From Planctomycetota bacterium (GTDB lineage Bacteria; Planctomycetota; Brocadiia; JAJRTI01): DNA of 16,577 nt. Below, in pieces: positions 1-8,878 of the stretch. The position numbers and the translations under genes are program-made. The stretch is from the NCBI GenBank assembly GCA_024278415.1, contig JAJRTI010000422.1, forward strand, positions 1-16,577. The letters run 5' to 3'. The notes under the pieces were generated by a model. The model searched no databases. It saw only the letters and a list, made by a program, of their open reading frames with translations, and was not told where the DNA came from. The stretch's first letter is position 1. Every line of letters starts with the position of its first letter.

Positions 1-30
1 AATACGTAAATACGTAAATACGTAAATACG
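1..30. repeat. 8-bp tandem repeat at left edge
   Basis: The unit aatacgta is repeated nearly four times without interruption and touches the window edge, so the array may continue to the left. It lies downstream of the glycosyltransferase gene that ends at 95. No gene is visible in 1-94. It resembles the tacg/cgtaaa-rich words in the other intergenic repeats of this window, but it is a direct repeat, not a hairpin. Confidence 0.85.
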
Positions 31-94
31 GAGCCTCCGCAACCGGCGCGCATTCCCTTCGCCCCAGCAGACCATCTGTAGCCGCGCCGCGGCG

Positions 95-1801
95 TCAGAC
101 TTGTCGAGCGCCCGCTCGGCTCGGCCTGCGCCAAGCAAGCGCCACGAGCATCAGCAGCGTCGCGGCCAAACCCGCATAGCGCGGCCACGAGCGATACGTC
201 AACTGCACCACGTACTGGCCCGCGTGATCGATCTTGACCGCGAGGAAGCCCCGGTCCCGCGGGCGCACGTCATACCACGCGGGGAACACGATGGGGTCCG
301 GGGGCGCCAGTTCCGCGGGCTGCTGCTTGTACTCGACGACGCGGCCATGGCTGCTCGTCCAGCCCGGGCGATACCGCTGCGCGACGATCAGCACGTCGGG
401 CTGGCTCAGCTCGAGCGAGACCAGGATCGATCTGCGGCCGTGATACACGACTTCAGCAGTGCCGTGCCCCAGGGCCAAGTCGTAGCGGTCGCCGGGAGGG
501 CGATGTGTGGGGGTGGCCATGACGGGCGAGCCGCCTCGGCCCAGCATGCGGCGCAGCCGTTGCGGGATGCGCGGAGCGTAGTAGTGCTGCGGCCGGTCCG
601 CGAAGTCCCACGCGTGCCAGGCCAGCCACGCGAGCAGCAACACCTTGGCCCCGCGCAGGACCGGCCCGCGCTCGCCGATGCGGTGGATCGTCGCCGCGGC
701 GAGGATGATCGACACCGGCAGCGCCATCTGCGTCCACCAGAAGCCATCCAGGGGCTCGATGTAGGTCGGCAGCTTGCCGCGGTTGAACAACGTGGGCACC
801 AGATAGGCGAAGAAGATGCAGAACAGAAAGGCTCGGGGCCGCAGCCCATCGTCCCGGGCGGCCGCCCACTCTGCGCCGCGCCGGCGAGCCGCGGCCCATG
901 CGTGATAGGCCGTGCAGACGAGGCACACCAAGCCCAGCAGCCAGTGCATGGGCGGCAGCTCTTCCTGCGTCAACGGCCGGTCGGGCGCAACAAGACCCAT
1001 GACCGCCACGAACGGCTCGCCCAGCCAGAGCATGAAACCCGTCGGCGAAAACAGGCACCACTCACGCGTGTTCGATCCGTATCGCAACGTCGCGCGCGTT
1101 AAGCCTTGCGTCGGCACGGCGGCCAGGCACACGACCGCGATGGCCGCGGCCCCCAGCAAGTAGGGCTGCGGCCGGCGGAGCCACTGCCGGCCATGGAGCA
1201 GCCAGTATGCGGCGTACGCCACCAGCAAGAGCAGCGCGAGTTCCTTGCAGAGATACGCCAACCCCACGGCCGCGCCCGACGCCACCCACCAACCTGCGCC
1301 CCGCCGCGCCATGCCGACCACCAGCAGCCACGCGGAGAGCAAGGAGAAGAACAGGAGCGGCGCCTCCTCGACCGCAACCCGCGACCACCCGATGTGGTAC
1401 TGGCTCAACGCGAGCAGCAGGCTGGCGAGCCACGCCACTTGCGCGCCCGCGAGCGCGCGGGCCAGGAGGGAAAGCACCACGACCGTGGCCGCGCCGAGGA
1501 TCACAACGGGCAGGCGCGCGGCGAGCGTTGTGGCGCCGAACCACTGCATGCCCAATCGCGCAAGCTGCACGCGCATGAGGGGGTGCGTCAGCTCCGCGGA
1601 AAAGAACGCCCATCGCTTCAGCCCCGGCTCCCGCGAGAGCTGCACCGCGTGGGCCATGACGTCCGGCTCGTCCAGCGTCTGTTGCGGCACGGTCGTGGCC
1701 GCGTAAAACCGCACGCCCAGCGCCACCGCGAACACGGCCGCGATCGCGGCTGCCTCTGCGCGGCCGCGCGGCCGCCGGGGAGTCTGTTCTGGGTCGGTCA
1801 T
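95..1801 (-). CDS. Glycosyltransferase family 39-like membrane protein (ArnT/PMT type)
   Basis: A 568-residue polytopic membrane protein resembling the GT39/ArnT/PMT superfamily, which transfers sugars from polyprenyl-phosphate donors on the outer face of the inner membrane. After a short basic N-terminus comes a first membrane helix (about residues 15-35). A periplasmic loop follows with the acidic pair D44-E45, in the place of the family's catalytic acidic residue, and an H73-P74 motif typical of the first loop. About ten further hydrophobic segments follow, then a soluble C-terminal part from about residue 430 and a last helix near the C-terminus. The ATG at 1801 is preferred over an upstream in-frame start at 1903, because GGAGAG sits five bases before it and the upstream stretch is low-complexity arginine-rich. 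It is last in a co-directional cluster, 102 bp after the permease. The acceptor cannot be told from sequence; protein, lipid A or another glycan are all possible. Confidence 0.8.
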   Translation of the reverse strand: MTDPEQTPRRPRGRAEAAAIAAVFAVALGVRFYAATTVPQQTLDEPDVMAHAVQLSREPGLKRWAFFSAELTHPLMRVQLARLGMQWFGATTLAARLPVVILGAATVVVLSLLARALAGAQVAWLASLLLALSQYHIGWSRVAVEEAPLLFFSLLSAWLLVVGMARRGAGWWVASGAAVGLAYLCKELALLLLVAYAAYWLLHGRQWLRRPQPYLLGAAAIAVVCLAAVPTQGLTRATLRYGSNTREWCLFSPTGFMLWLGEPFVAVMGLVAPDRPLTQEELPPMHWLLGLVCLVCTAYHAWAAARRRGAEWAAARDDGLRPRAFLFCIFFAYLVPTLFNRGKLPTYIEPLDGFWWTQMALPVSIILAAATIHRIGERGPVLRGAKVLLLAWLAWHAWDFADRPQHYYAPRIPQRLRRMLGRGGSPVMATPTHRPPGDRYDLALGHGTAEVVYHGRRSILVSLELSQPDVLIVAQRYRPGWTSSHGRVVEYKQQPAELAPPDPIVFPAWYDVRPRDRGFLAVKIDHAGQYVVQLTYRSWPRYAGLAATLLMLVALAWRRPSRAGARQV

Positions 1802-1812
1802 GGCTCTCCGCT
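1802..1812 (-). promoter_or_regulatory. Shine-Dalgarno site of the glycosyltransferase
   Basis: Read on the minus strand, CGGAGAGCC directly precedes the ATG at 1801, giving GGAGAG with about 2-5 bases of spacing. It is one of the few recognisable ribosome binding sites in the window and decides the start. Confidence 0.6.
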
Positions 1813-1903
1813 GCTGGATGATCGCCGCCCGCGCGGTCGTGAGGATGGCGATTCTACGGCGTGAGGCTCCCGTGTCAACGCGGAACCGCGCGGCGCGTCC
1901 CAA

Positions 1904-3433
1904 TCACACCCGCTGCGACCACGACCGCAGCGTGCTCGTGAGCGCGGCGTACATGGCCCCGGCTACGCCTCCGCTCATGACAATGGTGAAGATGGCCCGG
2001 GGGATCATCCCGCCGGACGGCATGAACACCACCATCTGGCCCCAGAAGAACATGCTGAGGCATCCGGAAAGGAGGAAGACCAGAATCGTCGCGGTGAGCG
2101 CGGCCGCGTACGTGCGGCACAAGGCCGAGAAAAAGAGCGCCACGAGCGACGACGCCATGAGCGCGATCCAGCCCGTACAGACGCGAAGGATAGCCGAGAG
2201 ACCGATTAGCACAGGGCTGTACACGCCGGCATAGTAGTATCCAGATCCGCCCGCGTATTCACCCAACGCGTACACGACTGCGAGGCTCAGCAGCACGGGC
2301 ATGGCGAGGAACGTGAGCCCCCACACGTGCGCGAGGATGATGCGGTGCGGGCTCACGGGCGTGGTGAGCAGCAGCGGCAACGAGCGGTCGGCCTTGCGAC
2401 GCAGCAACAGGCGCACGCACATGAGCGGCAGCGTCAGCGCGAGGACCATCCACAGCGTGCCGAGGATGAAGATGAAGGCCCCCTTGTCCGCCAGGTCGGA
2501 CCGGACGAGCACCAGCACCAAGAAAACCGCCGCGGTGAGGACCGCAGCCCAGCGCATAAGCACGAACGCGAACCACTCGACCTTCGTCAGGCTCAGCGAC
2601 GCGTCCCAGAAGAGGCGGCTGACCAGCCAGCGCCGCGGCTTGCGGGGCCGGGCCGTGCGCTTGGCCCGGGGCTGGCCCTTGGCTTTGCCCAACGCCTTGT
2701 CGGCCAGGCCGATGCGCTTGGTCGCGCGCCAGAACGCGAGCAGCACAATGGCGCCGGTCGCGGCCAGAGCGGCCCAGGGCGCGGGGGCCGCGCCGAAGCC
2801 GATGCCGACCGTGCGTTGGAAGCAGATCAAGGGGCTCGTGTCCAGCCACAGCGGCACGCGAAACCCGACCGCAGCCGCAATCGACGGCAACCACAGCCAG
2901 AGGAAAGAGAACAACAGCGCACTGCCCGACACGTCCTGCGCGCGCTTGGCCTTGGCCGAGCACAGCACGCCGATCATGGTGACGCCGGCGAGCGTGAGCG
3001 CGATGTAGAGCACCGCCGCGCCCACGTGGCGCGCGTTCACGCCGCCGAGCGCAATCGTAAGCACCAGCAGCGGCGTGCTCGCCAAGAGCGCGAGGCCCGA
3101 GTAGGCCATGATGCCCAGCGCCTTGCCAAGCACGATGTCCCGGCGCCGGCACGCGGTCACCAACAGCAACGGCAGCGTGCCCTCGCTGCGCTCGACCGCA
3201 ATCGAGCCCGCGGCCACGAGCGGACACAGCACCGCGGCCAGGAAGAACTGCGCGCCCGCCAACATCATGAACATGCGCAGCCCGTCGGGATGGCCGCCTG
3301 AGAAGCTGCGGCTGGCGCCCTCGGCCAGTGCTAAGAATCCGAGGATGCACACATAGAGCGCACGCAACCAGGGAGTCCAACCCCGGCGCTCCAGGTTCGA
3401 GCGTTCCTTCTTGGCTATAGCTAGGATCGGCAT
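1904..3433 (-). CDS. ABC-2 type permease, internally duplicated
   Basis: A 509-residue membrane protein acting as the permease of an ABC-2 exporter; its ATPase partner is the next gene upstream (3631-4584). It is about twice the size of a half-permease and appears to consist of two fused halves. Residues 81-107 (ERSEGTLPLLL..., ending GKALG) and 346-372 (RKADRSLPLLLTT..., ending HVWG) are matching cytoplasmic-loop motifs, each flanked by membrane helices. A very basic linker (about 245-270) separates the halves. This layout resembles GldF/NosY-type permeases in tandem. The ATG at 3433 is chosen because the protein then opens MPILAIAKKE, a usual start for this family. The longer in-frame stretch up to 3604 runs through a palindromic repeat and reads as proline/glycine filler. 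No Shine-Dalgarno is seen; six C residues precede the ATG. The substrate is unknown. Confidence 0.85.
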   Translation of the reverse strand: MPILAIAKKERSNLERRGWTPWLRALYVCILGFLALAEGASRSFSGGHPDGLRMFMMLAGAQFFLAAVLCPLVAAGSIAVERSEGTLPLLLVTACRRRDIVLGKALGIMAYSGLALLASTPLLVLTIALGGVNARHVGAAVLYIALTLAGVTMIGVLCSAKAKRAQDVSGSALLFSFLWLWLPSIAAAVGFRVPLWLDTSPLICFQRTVGIGFGAAPAPWAALAATGAIVLLAFWRATKRIGLADKALGKAKGQPRAKRTARPRKPRRWLVSRLFWDASLSLTKVEWFAFVLMRWAAVLTAAVFLVLVLVRSDLADKGAFIFILGTLWMVLALTLPLMCVRLLLRRKADRSLPLLLTTPVSPHRIILAHVWGLTFLAMPVLLSLAVVYALGEYAGGSGYYYAGVYSPVLIGLSAILRVCTGWIALMASSLVALFFSALCRTYAAALTATILVFLLSGCLSMFFWGQMVVFMPSGGMIPRAIFTIVMSGGVAGAMYAALTSTLRSWSQRV

Positions 3434-3630
3434 GGGGGGTGGGTGATGGCCAGTGGCGCCGGGATGTCGCGGCATGGCGAACGCAGACTCCCCTCCCTTC
3501 CAGGGAGGGGCAGGGGGTGGGTCGGGATGCTCGCCGGAACGTTGCATCGACCCCCCTGTGGTCCCCCCTGAAAGGGGGGACAGTTCACGAGGCGGCGTGC
3601 ACAAATCGATGTCCGGCTGTCAGCCATCTT
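3434..3630. repeat. Palindromic intergenic repeat pair between ATPase and permease
   Basis: The 197-bp gap carries two GC-rich hairpins: cccctccct/agggagggg (3490-3498 with 3502-3510, 3-nt loop) and gtcccccct/aggggggac (3561-3569 with 3573-3581, 3-nt loop). The first is followed by a caggggg-tgggt tail. Neither is followed by a T-run on the coding strand, so I do not call a terminator. They look like dispersed REP-type elements. Confidence 0.75.
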
Positions 3631-4584
3631 TCAGCTCACGAGGCCTTTCGTGATCTTCATGAACGCGTCTTCGAGTTGTGCTTCCTCCTCGCGGATCGTC
3701 TGCACGCGATGGCCGGCCGCCACGAGTGTGTCCGCGATGAAGGACAAGTCGTCCACCTCGTCCGCGAGGGAGAGCGTGAGCACTCCGTCGTTGTGAGCGG
3801 CTTCGAGGACCTCGGGCCGGCCGTCGAATAGCGCGGCGGCCGCGTCGGCCGGAGTGCTGAGGGCCACGAGCACGCGGCGTCCGCCGGCCGTGCGGCGCAG
3901 CAGTTCGTCCACTCCGCCGCTGAACACGAGCGCGCCCTGCTCGATGATGCCCACGCGGTTGCAGATCGCGCGCAACTCGGAGAGAATGTGCGAGGAGATG
4001 AGGATCGTCTTGCCCATGGCCGCCAGTTCGCGGAGGATCTCCATCACCTCGATCCGCGCGCGGGGGTCGAGGCCGGACGCAGGCTCGTCGAGGATGAGCA
4101 CCTTGGGGTTGTGCACAAGCACGCGGGCAAGGCTCACGCGCTGCTGCATGCCGCGGGACAGTTCGCCTACGGGCGTGTCGCGCTTGGAGCCCAGATCGGT
4201 GAGTTCGAGCACGTCGTTGACGATCTGCTGGTGCTTGTGCTGGGGGATGTTGTGCGCGGCCGCGAAGAATTCGAGGTACTCGTGCACGTACATGTGGCCG
4301 TACGCGGCCGGCTCGTCGGGCATGTACCCCACGATCTTGCGCACCGCGTCGCCCTCGTAGCGCACGTCGTGGCCGAACACGCGCGCCACCCCGCGCGTGG
4401 ATCGCAGCAGCGTGACCAGCACCTTGATCGTCGTGGTCTTGCCCGCGCCATTGGGGCCGATGAACCCGAAGATGTCGCCTTCCTCCACCCGCATGTTCAG
4501 GTTGTCCACCGCGCGCGCGGTCTTGAAGTACACGCACAGGTTGTCGATCTGGATCGCGGGGGGCTTTGTCGCCGATTCGGTCAT
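3631..4584 (-). CDS. ABC transporter ATP-binding protein (GldA/CcmA-like exporter type)
   Basis: A 317-residue ATPase that should power the permease encoded next (1904-3433). Walker A is G43-T50 (GPNGAGKT) and the signature is LSRGMQQR (142-149), with R-M in place of the usual G-Q. Walker B with its catalytic Glu is VLILDEP (162-168), followed by the D-loop SGLD (170-173). The switch-region His lies in ISSHILSE. The C-terminal ~100 residues form the extra domain usual in ABC-2 drug and polysaccharide exporter ATPases. The ATG at 4584 is preferred, since the in-frame extension to 4635 would be translated from an inverted repeat. No Shine-Dalgarno is visible; CCCC abuts the ATG. The permease starts 197 bp later across a repeat-filled gap. 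Substrate unknown. Confidence 0.93.
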   Translation of the reverse strand: MTESATKPPAIQIDNLCVYFKTARAVDNLNMRVEEGDIFGFIGPNGAGKTTTIKVLVTLLRSTRGVARVFGHDVRYEGDAVRKIVGYMPDEPAAYGHMYVHEYLEFFAAAHNIPQHKHQQIVNDVLELTDLGSKRDTPVGELSRGMQQRVSLARVLVHNPKVLILDEPASGLDPRARIEVMEILRELAAMGKTILISSHILSELRAICNRVGIIEQGALVFSGGVDELLRRTAGGRRVLVALSTPADAAAALFDGRPEVLEAAHNDGVLTLSLADEVDDLSFIADTLVAAGHRVQTIREEEAQLEDAFMKITKGLVS

Positions 4585-4604
4585 GGGGCTATGTCGGTTT
4601 TTGG

Positions 4605-4651
4605 TGTTCGATGTTCGGTTGTCGAAAACCGACAACCAAGCACCGAAAACC
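4605..4651. repeat. Inverted repeat upstream of the ABC ATPase gene
   Basis: An inner perfect stem ggttgtcg/cgacaacc (4617-4624 with 4630-4637, 5-nt loop) is enclosed by an outer 11-bp arm, ggtttttggtg/caccgaaaacc (4604-4614 with 4641-4651, one G-T pair), with a small asymmetric internal loop. It fills most of the 144-bp gap before the ATPase gene. No T-run follows, so it is more likely a mobile REP-like hairpin than a terminator. Confidence 0.75.
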
Positions 4652-4728
4652 CGTTCATATGTTCGGAGACCCTATGGAGACTGCGGGAGCCGCCTGCGGC
4701 AAATGGCGTGTCGGACAGTCTTGGGCCA

Positions 4729-6672
4729 CTACTCCTCCGTCTGCACGTCGAGCCTGTAGCGTACGAAGACCGCGGAGGGCTCGCGGTCGTCCATGCTGAG
4801 CGACCCGGAGTCGAGGCCGATGCGCTCGCCGGGCAGGTCGCCGACCACTGTGCCCATGAGGTACGCCGCACCTTCTTGCATCTGTCGGCTCACGTCGAGC
4901 CGCGGGTCGAACAGGGGGCGCTGCCGGGGCTGCTTGTAGCGCGTATGCTCGCGGCGAAAGCTGAAGAATTCGCCCCAGCCTTGCCGCAGCGCGTTGTAGT
5001 TCTTGGCGCCCGGCTCGGTGCACATGACCCCCTGGTTGTACCAATGCTGGGTGCGGCGCTTTTCGAATCGGATGATTACGGACTTGCCGCTCGCGAGGTC
5101 CCCGGGCCAGGCCACCCAGGGACCGTACACGAGGAACGCCGCGTCAAGCCGGATGGGCAGCTCGCCGTCGATGCGCAGTTCGCCGGACTGGCCTTTCACG
5201 GTCAACACCGCGCGGAAGGGCGTGATCGTCTCGACCGCGTCCCCGCGCAACAATTCCGACGACCACTGCGGCACCGCGACTCGCAACTCGCAGCCGGCTC
5301 CATAGATCGTCTCGGGCCGGCGGGTGGGTGCGAGCGTGTCGCGCTGCACTTGGCAGAGGTGCTGGCCCGCGCGGGCGCTCGTGATGCCGTACACCTTGCT
5401 AGCGCCGACGTAGGGTGAGAAGTATTGCGTCACGCGCGCAACCGAGCTGCCGGACGCGGCGTCGTAGAGGGTGGCGTGCTTGTAGGAGTTCGCGCCCTGC
5501 CGCGTCGCGTACGCGCCGGCGTAGATGACCGCCGAAAAGCTGAGCACGCAGAACGGGAACACGAACCGCGCCGCGGGCCGGCGCTTGCGCGCGAGGTAAT
5601 AGTCGACCGGGCCGATGAGGATCACATACACGATCATGAGCAGCGCGACCCAGCCAAGGCCAAATTGCACCGCTCGCTGCCGGCGCGTCAAGTCGCTCAT
5701 GATCTGGTACGTGTCGCGCTCGTTGGAATTCTGGATGTCTTTCGGCTTCAGACCCAACGGCTCCGTATGGAGCATGCGCTGCCAAAATGCGCCCATGAGC
5801 GGCCAGTCACGGAACGCCTTCGCGCTCACGCCGAAGCCCAGCACGATCACGCTGCCGCTGCCCACGCGCACCCGCCGGGCGATGGGCATGCCGTTCGCCC
5901 TGAGCAGGACTTCGCCCGGGCCGCGCAGCTCCGCGACCTGCGCGCGCCAGTCGAGCCCTCCGCCGAGCAGGGCCGCCATGTCCATGGCCGCGGTTCGGCC
6001 AGGCTCCACGCCTGTGAGTTCAGGCCAGAGCGTATTGGCCATCTCCGACGGCTGCGTGCCCACGCTCACGACCGCGCGGCCGCCGGTCTGGATCCACGTC
6101 GCCAGGGCCTTCGCCGCCGGGCTGCCCGCGGGCACGTAGGGCCGGGCAAAGATGACCGCGGAGAACGCGTCGTACCCGATCCACTGAGTGGGCAGCGTCG
6201 CGAGAGTCAGGGGCAACACGCGCACGAACTTGGCTTCCTCCCCGGCAAGCTGCGGCGGGTAGGGCAGGAACGCCGCATCGCCCACCACGCCGAAGACTTC
6301 CGCACCCATTGGGGGCGACGGGCCGATGAACCCATCGCTCTCCGCCACCACCTTGCCCTGGCTGATGAGCCGCGCGCGCACCTGGTTCTCGTCGCGGTTG
6401 AGGAAGAGGTAGAGCGTGCAGGCCTTGGCCGAATTTCGGGGCGACTCGAAGGGCGCCTGTGCGGCCGCGGTCGCGCGGCCGGTCTGGAACGCCTCCACTT
6501 GCAGCACGCCCTTGACGCTCCCGGCCGTATTGCGCACGGTCACGCGCACCGGCGTCCACGAGCCGGTGCGGTAGGCTCCCGCGAAGCCCGCGTCCACGTC
6601 GAGCGTGATGCCCTTGTTCGGCGGCGTTGCGCCGAGCGCGAGTAGCAGGGCAATTGTCGTGAGGGAGGGCAT
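4729..6672 (-). CDS. Secreted/membrane protein with GPVDYY motif, ABC-exporter accessory (GldG-like context)
   Basis: A 647-residue protein of the envelope. An N-terminal signal-like segment (residues 1-16, hydrophobic TTIALLLALGA) leads into a beta-rich extracytoplasmic region. An alpha/beta segment at about 125-290 looks like a degenerate glutamine-amidotransferase/GldG-type fold (FSAVIFARP..., WIQTGGRAVVSVG). Two membrane helices lie at about 337-357 and 370-390, with the conserved junction motif GPVDYYLARKR (354-364). A C-terminal beta-rich domain follows. I know this arrangement from uncharacterised membrane proteins encoded beside ABC-2 exporters and VWA/MoxR genes; no enzymatic role is established. 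The ATG at 6672 is chosen because it gives the signal peptide; the longer in-frame start at 6789 would be translated from hairpin repeats. It ends in TAG, 144 bp before the ABC ATPase gene. No Shine-Dalgarno is seen. Confidence 0.75.
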   Translation of the reverse strand: MPSLTTIALLLALGATPPNKGITLDVDAGFAGAYRTGSWTPVRVTVRNTAGSVKGVLQVEAFQTGRATAAAQAPFESPRNSAKACTLYLFLNRDENQVRARLISQGKVVAESDGFIGPSPPMGAEVFGVVGDAAFLPYPPQLAGEEAKFVRVLPLTLATLPTQWIGYDAFSAVIFARPYVPAGSPAAKALATWIQTGGRAVVSVGTQPSEMANTLWPELTGVEPGRTAAMDMAALLGGGLDWRAQVAELRGPGEVLLRANGMPIARRVRVGSGSVIVLGFGVSAKAFRDWPLMGAFWQRMLHTEPLGLKPKDIQNSNERDTYQIMSDLTRRQRAVQFGLGWVALLMIVYVILIGPVDYYLARKRRPAARFVFPFCVLSFSAVIYAGAYATRQGANSYKHATLYDAASGSSVARVTQYFSPYVGASKVYGITSARAGQHLCQVQRDTLAPTRRPETIYGAGCELRVAVPQWSSELLRGDAVETITPFRAVLTVKGQSGELRIDGELPIRLDAAFLVYGPWVAWPGDLASGKSVIIRFEKRRTQHWYNQGVMCTEPGAKNYNALRQGWGEFFSFRREHTRYKQPRQRPLFDPRLDVSRQMQEGAAYLMGTVVGDLPGERIGLDSGSLSMDDREPSAVFVRYRLDVQTEE

Positions 6673-6704
6673 TGGCGGGTTGGGCTTCCGGGGACATGAA
6701 CCAA

Positions 6705-6790
6705 GGACGCGCAGCGTCCGACTTCGTGTCCCCAGACGACTTGTGTCTGGGGACACGATGCGATCCCGCCTTCGGCGGGCGTTCCGCATC
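6705..6790. repeat. Cluster of three hairpins between the ComF and GPVDYY genes
   Basis: Three successive hairpins occupy the gap. They are ggacgc/gcgtcc (6705-6719, 3-nt loop), a 12-bp perfect stem gtgtccccagac/gtctggggacac (6726-6737 with 6745-6756, 7-nt loop), and a nested stem with cccgcc/ggcggg (6765-6770 with 6774-6779) inside gatgcg/cgcatc (6757-6762 with 6785-6790). None carries a poly-T tail on the coding strand. Confidence 0.85.
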
Positions 6791-6846
6791 GCGTCCCCGC
6801 GGCGTTCCGCTCCTGTAGACGCAACGCGGTGCGGCCAGGTTCCGTT

Positions 6847-7608
6847 CTACCGCGCGACCGTGGCGGCGAACACGGCCTTTGCTCCGGCGGCCCTGAGGAT
6901 CTTGGCGCATTCCGCGGTCGTGCTGCACGTGGTCATCACATCGTCCACGAGCAGCACGGTCTTGCCGTCAACGACCTTGGTCTTGGGGACATCGAACGCT
7001 CCGGCCAGGTTGCGCTTGCGCTGGCTCGAACCGAGGAAAGCCTGGGGCGTGGTGAGCCGCGTGCGGCGCATGGCCCGGGGCGCAACGGGCAGCAGGAGGT
7101 ATTGAGCGACTCGTTTTGCGAGCAACTCGGACTGGTTGAACCCGCGCACGAACTGGCGCCGCCAGTGGATCGGCACCGGCACCACGACCTCCAGGTCGTC
7201 CGCGAACGGCTCCGCTTCGATGCGCCGGGCGAGCAGGTCGCCAAGCGGCTTCGCGAGGAAACTATGCTTGCGATACTTGAAGCAATGGATCAGTTCGCGT
7301 AGGGCGGAGCGATACATGCCGAACGCGGTGGCGCCCTTGAAGTAGAGCGTCTGGCCGTGGCAGGAGCGGCAGTTGTCCAGATCCGTGTGCGGCCCCATGG
7401 GCGCGGCGCAGCGCGGGCACTTGTGTTGGCTCAGCGGCTCCACCGACGCCCAGCACCCGAAGCACAGGTGGTCCGTGCGCCGGTCGTGCATGTCCACACC
7501 ACAGGATAGGCAGCGCCGCGGGTACACGAAGTCGAGCGCATACTCCCACAGCCTGCGCGGCCGCGGCTCGGCCGCAATACGCACGTCGGGATGGATGGTG
7601 GTGGGCAT
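6847..7608 (-). CDS. ComF family phosphoribosyltransferase-like protein
   Basis: A 253-residue ComF-family protein: an N-terminal zinc-ribbon region and a C-terminal type I phosphoribosyltransferase fold. ComF proteins act with the DNA-uptake machinery in competent bacteria, but the family is widespread in species not known to be competent and its reaction is unsettled. Four CxxC pairs are visible: C33/C36, C49/C52, C64/C67 and C80/C83. The PRPP-binding motif VLLVDDVMTTCST lies at about 218-230; the usual sequence has glycine (TTGAT or TTGST) where this protein has cysteine. Length is normal for the family. The ATG at 7608 is preferred; the upstream option at 7644 adds residues from a repeat. 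It sits between moxR and the GPVDYY gene without obvious functional linkage. No Shine-Dalgarno; CCC abuts the ATG. Confidence 0.9.
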   Translation of the reverse strand: MPTTIHPDVRIAAEPRPRRLWEYALDFVYPRRCLSCGVDMHDRRTDHLCFGCWASVEPLSQHKCPRCAAPMGPHTDLDNCRSCHGQTLYFKGATAFGMYRSALRELIHCFKYRKHSFLAKPLGDLLARRIEAEPFADDLEVVVPVPIHWRRQFVRGFNQSELLAKRVAQYLLLPVAPRAMRRTRLTTPQAFLGSSQRKRNLAGAFDVPKTKVVDGKTVLLVDDVMTTCSTTAECAKILRAAGAKAVFAATVAR

Positions 7609-7620
7609 GGGAAGGGGAGG

Positions 7621-7757
7621 AAACGCAAAGGCGCTAAGGCGCAAGGGCGCAAAGGGGGATCAGGGATGAGGGATAGGGGCGGACGGATTCTCTGCCATCA
7701 ACCATTTCCGCCATCCTCCTTCGCGTCTCTGCGTCTTTGCGTCCGCCGTGTGGCGGA
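7621..7757. repeat. cgcaaag-type inverted repeat cluster upstream of comF-like gene
   Basis: The gap holds a run of about 9-bp periodic words built on cgcaaagg/gcgcaaag (7621-7654). A run of the inverted form (cgcgtctctgcgtctttgcg) lies at about 7721-7740, so the two ends could pair imperfectly over about 65 bp. A separate perfect hairpin tccgcc/ggcgga (7742-7747 with 7752-7757) lies just past the moxR stop codon. Confidence 0.7.
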
Positions 7758-7764
7758 TTGCGTT

Positions 7765-8760
<996 letters not shown>

Positions 8761-8773
8761 GGGGGGGGGCTCC
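8761..8773 (-). promoter_or_regulatory. moxR ribosome binding site with C9 spacer
   Basis: On the minus strand CGGAG is followed by nine C and then ATG. The homopolymer (8761-8769) is the whole spacer between Shine-Dalgarno and start codon. A one-base slip would therefore change spacing without changing the protein. Confidence 0.55.
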
Positions 8774-8866
8774 GTGAAACATGAAACGTAAAGCGTAAAG
8801 CGTAAAACGTAAAACAGGCGCAAGCGACTCCGCTTACGTTTTACGCTTTACGTTTTACGTTTCACG
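8773..8866. repeat. Long inverted repeat of cgtaaa words between VWA and moxR genes
   Basis: Arms at about 8773-8807 and 8834-8866 are made of 7-bp units cgtaaaa/cgtaaag. Both outer ends read cgtgaaac when taken inward, and the arms are complementary along roughly 33 bp with a few differences. The loop is about 26 nt. It nearly fills the 118-bp gap after the VWA stop codon. A stem this long should be strong in RNA and could protect the upstream mRNA end or slow transcription, though it lacks a terminator T-run. Confidence 0.8.
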
Positions 8867-8878
8867 TCTTTTAAGCAG

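Noticed and set aside
4585..4635. Longer N-terminus for the ABC ATPase
   Set aside because: The added residues come from the inverted repeat at 4604-4651 and precede a normal family start.
3988..5418. A 476-codon open frame on the plus strand
   Set aside because: It spans antisense ABC ATPase, a gap and the antisense GPVDYY gene. No protein family is recognisable in it.
5425..6645. A 406-codon open frame on the plus strand
   Set aside because: Shadow of the GPVDYY gene, with His/Arg/Ala-rich composition and no domain.
6673..6789. Longer N-terminus for the GPVDYY protein
   Set aside because: It would be translated from the hairpin cluster and would bury the signal peptide.
8773..8866. Rho-independent terminator after the VWA gene
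   Set aside because: The stem is long and strong, but it is AT/GC mixed, has no T-run on the coding strand and is followed at once by the moxR ribosome site.
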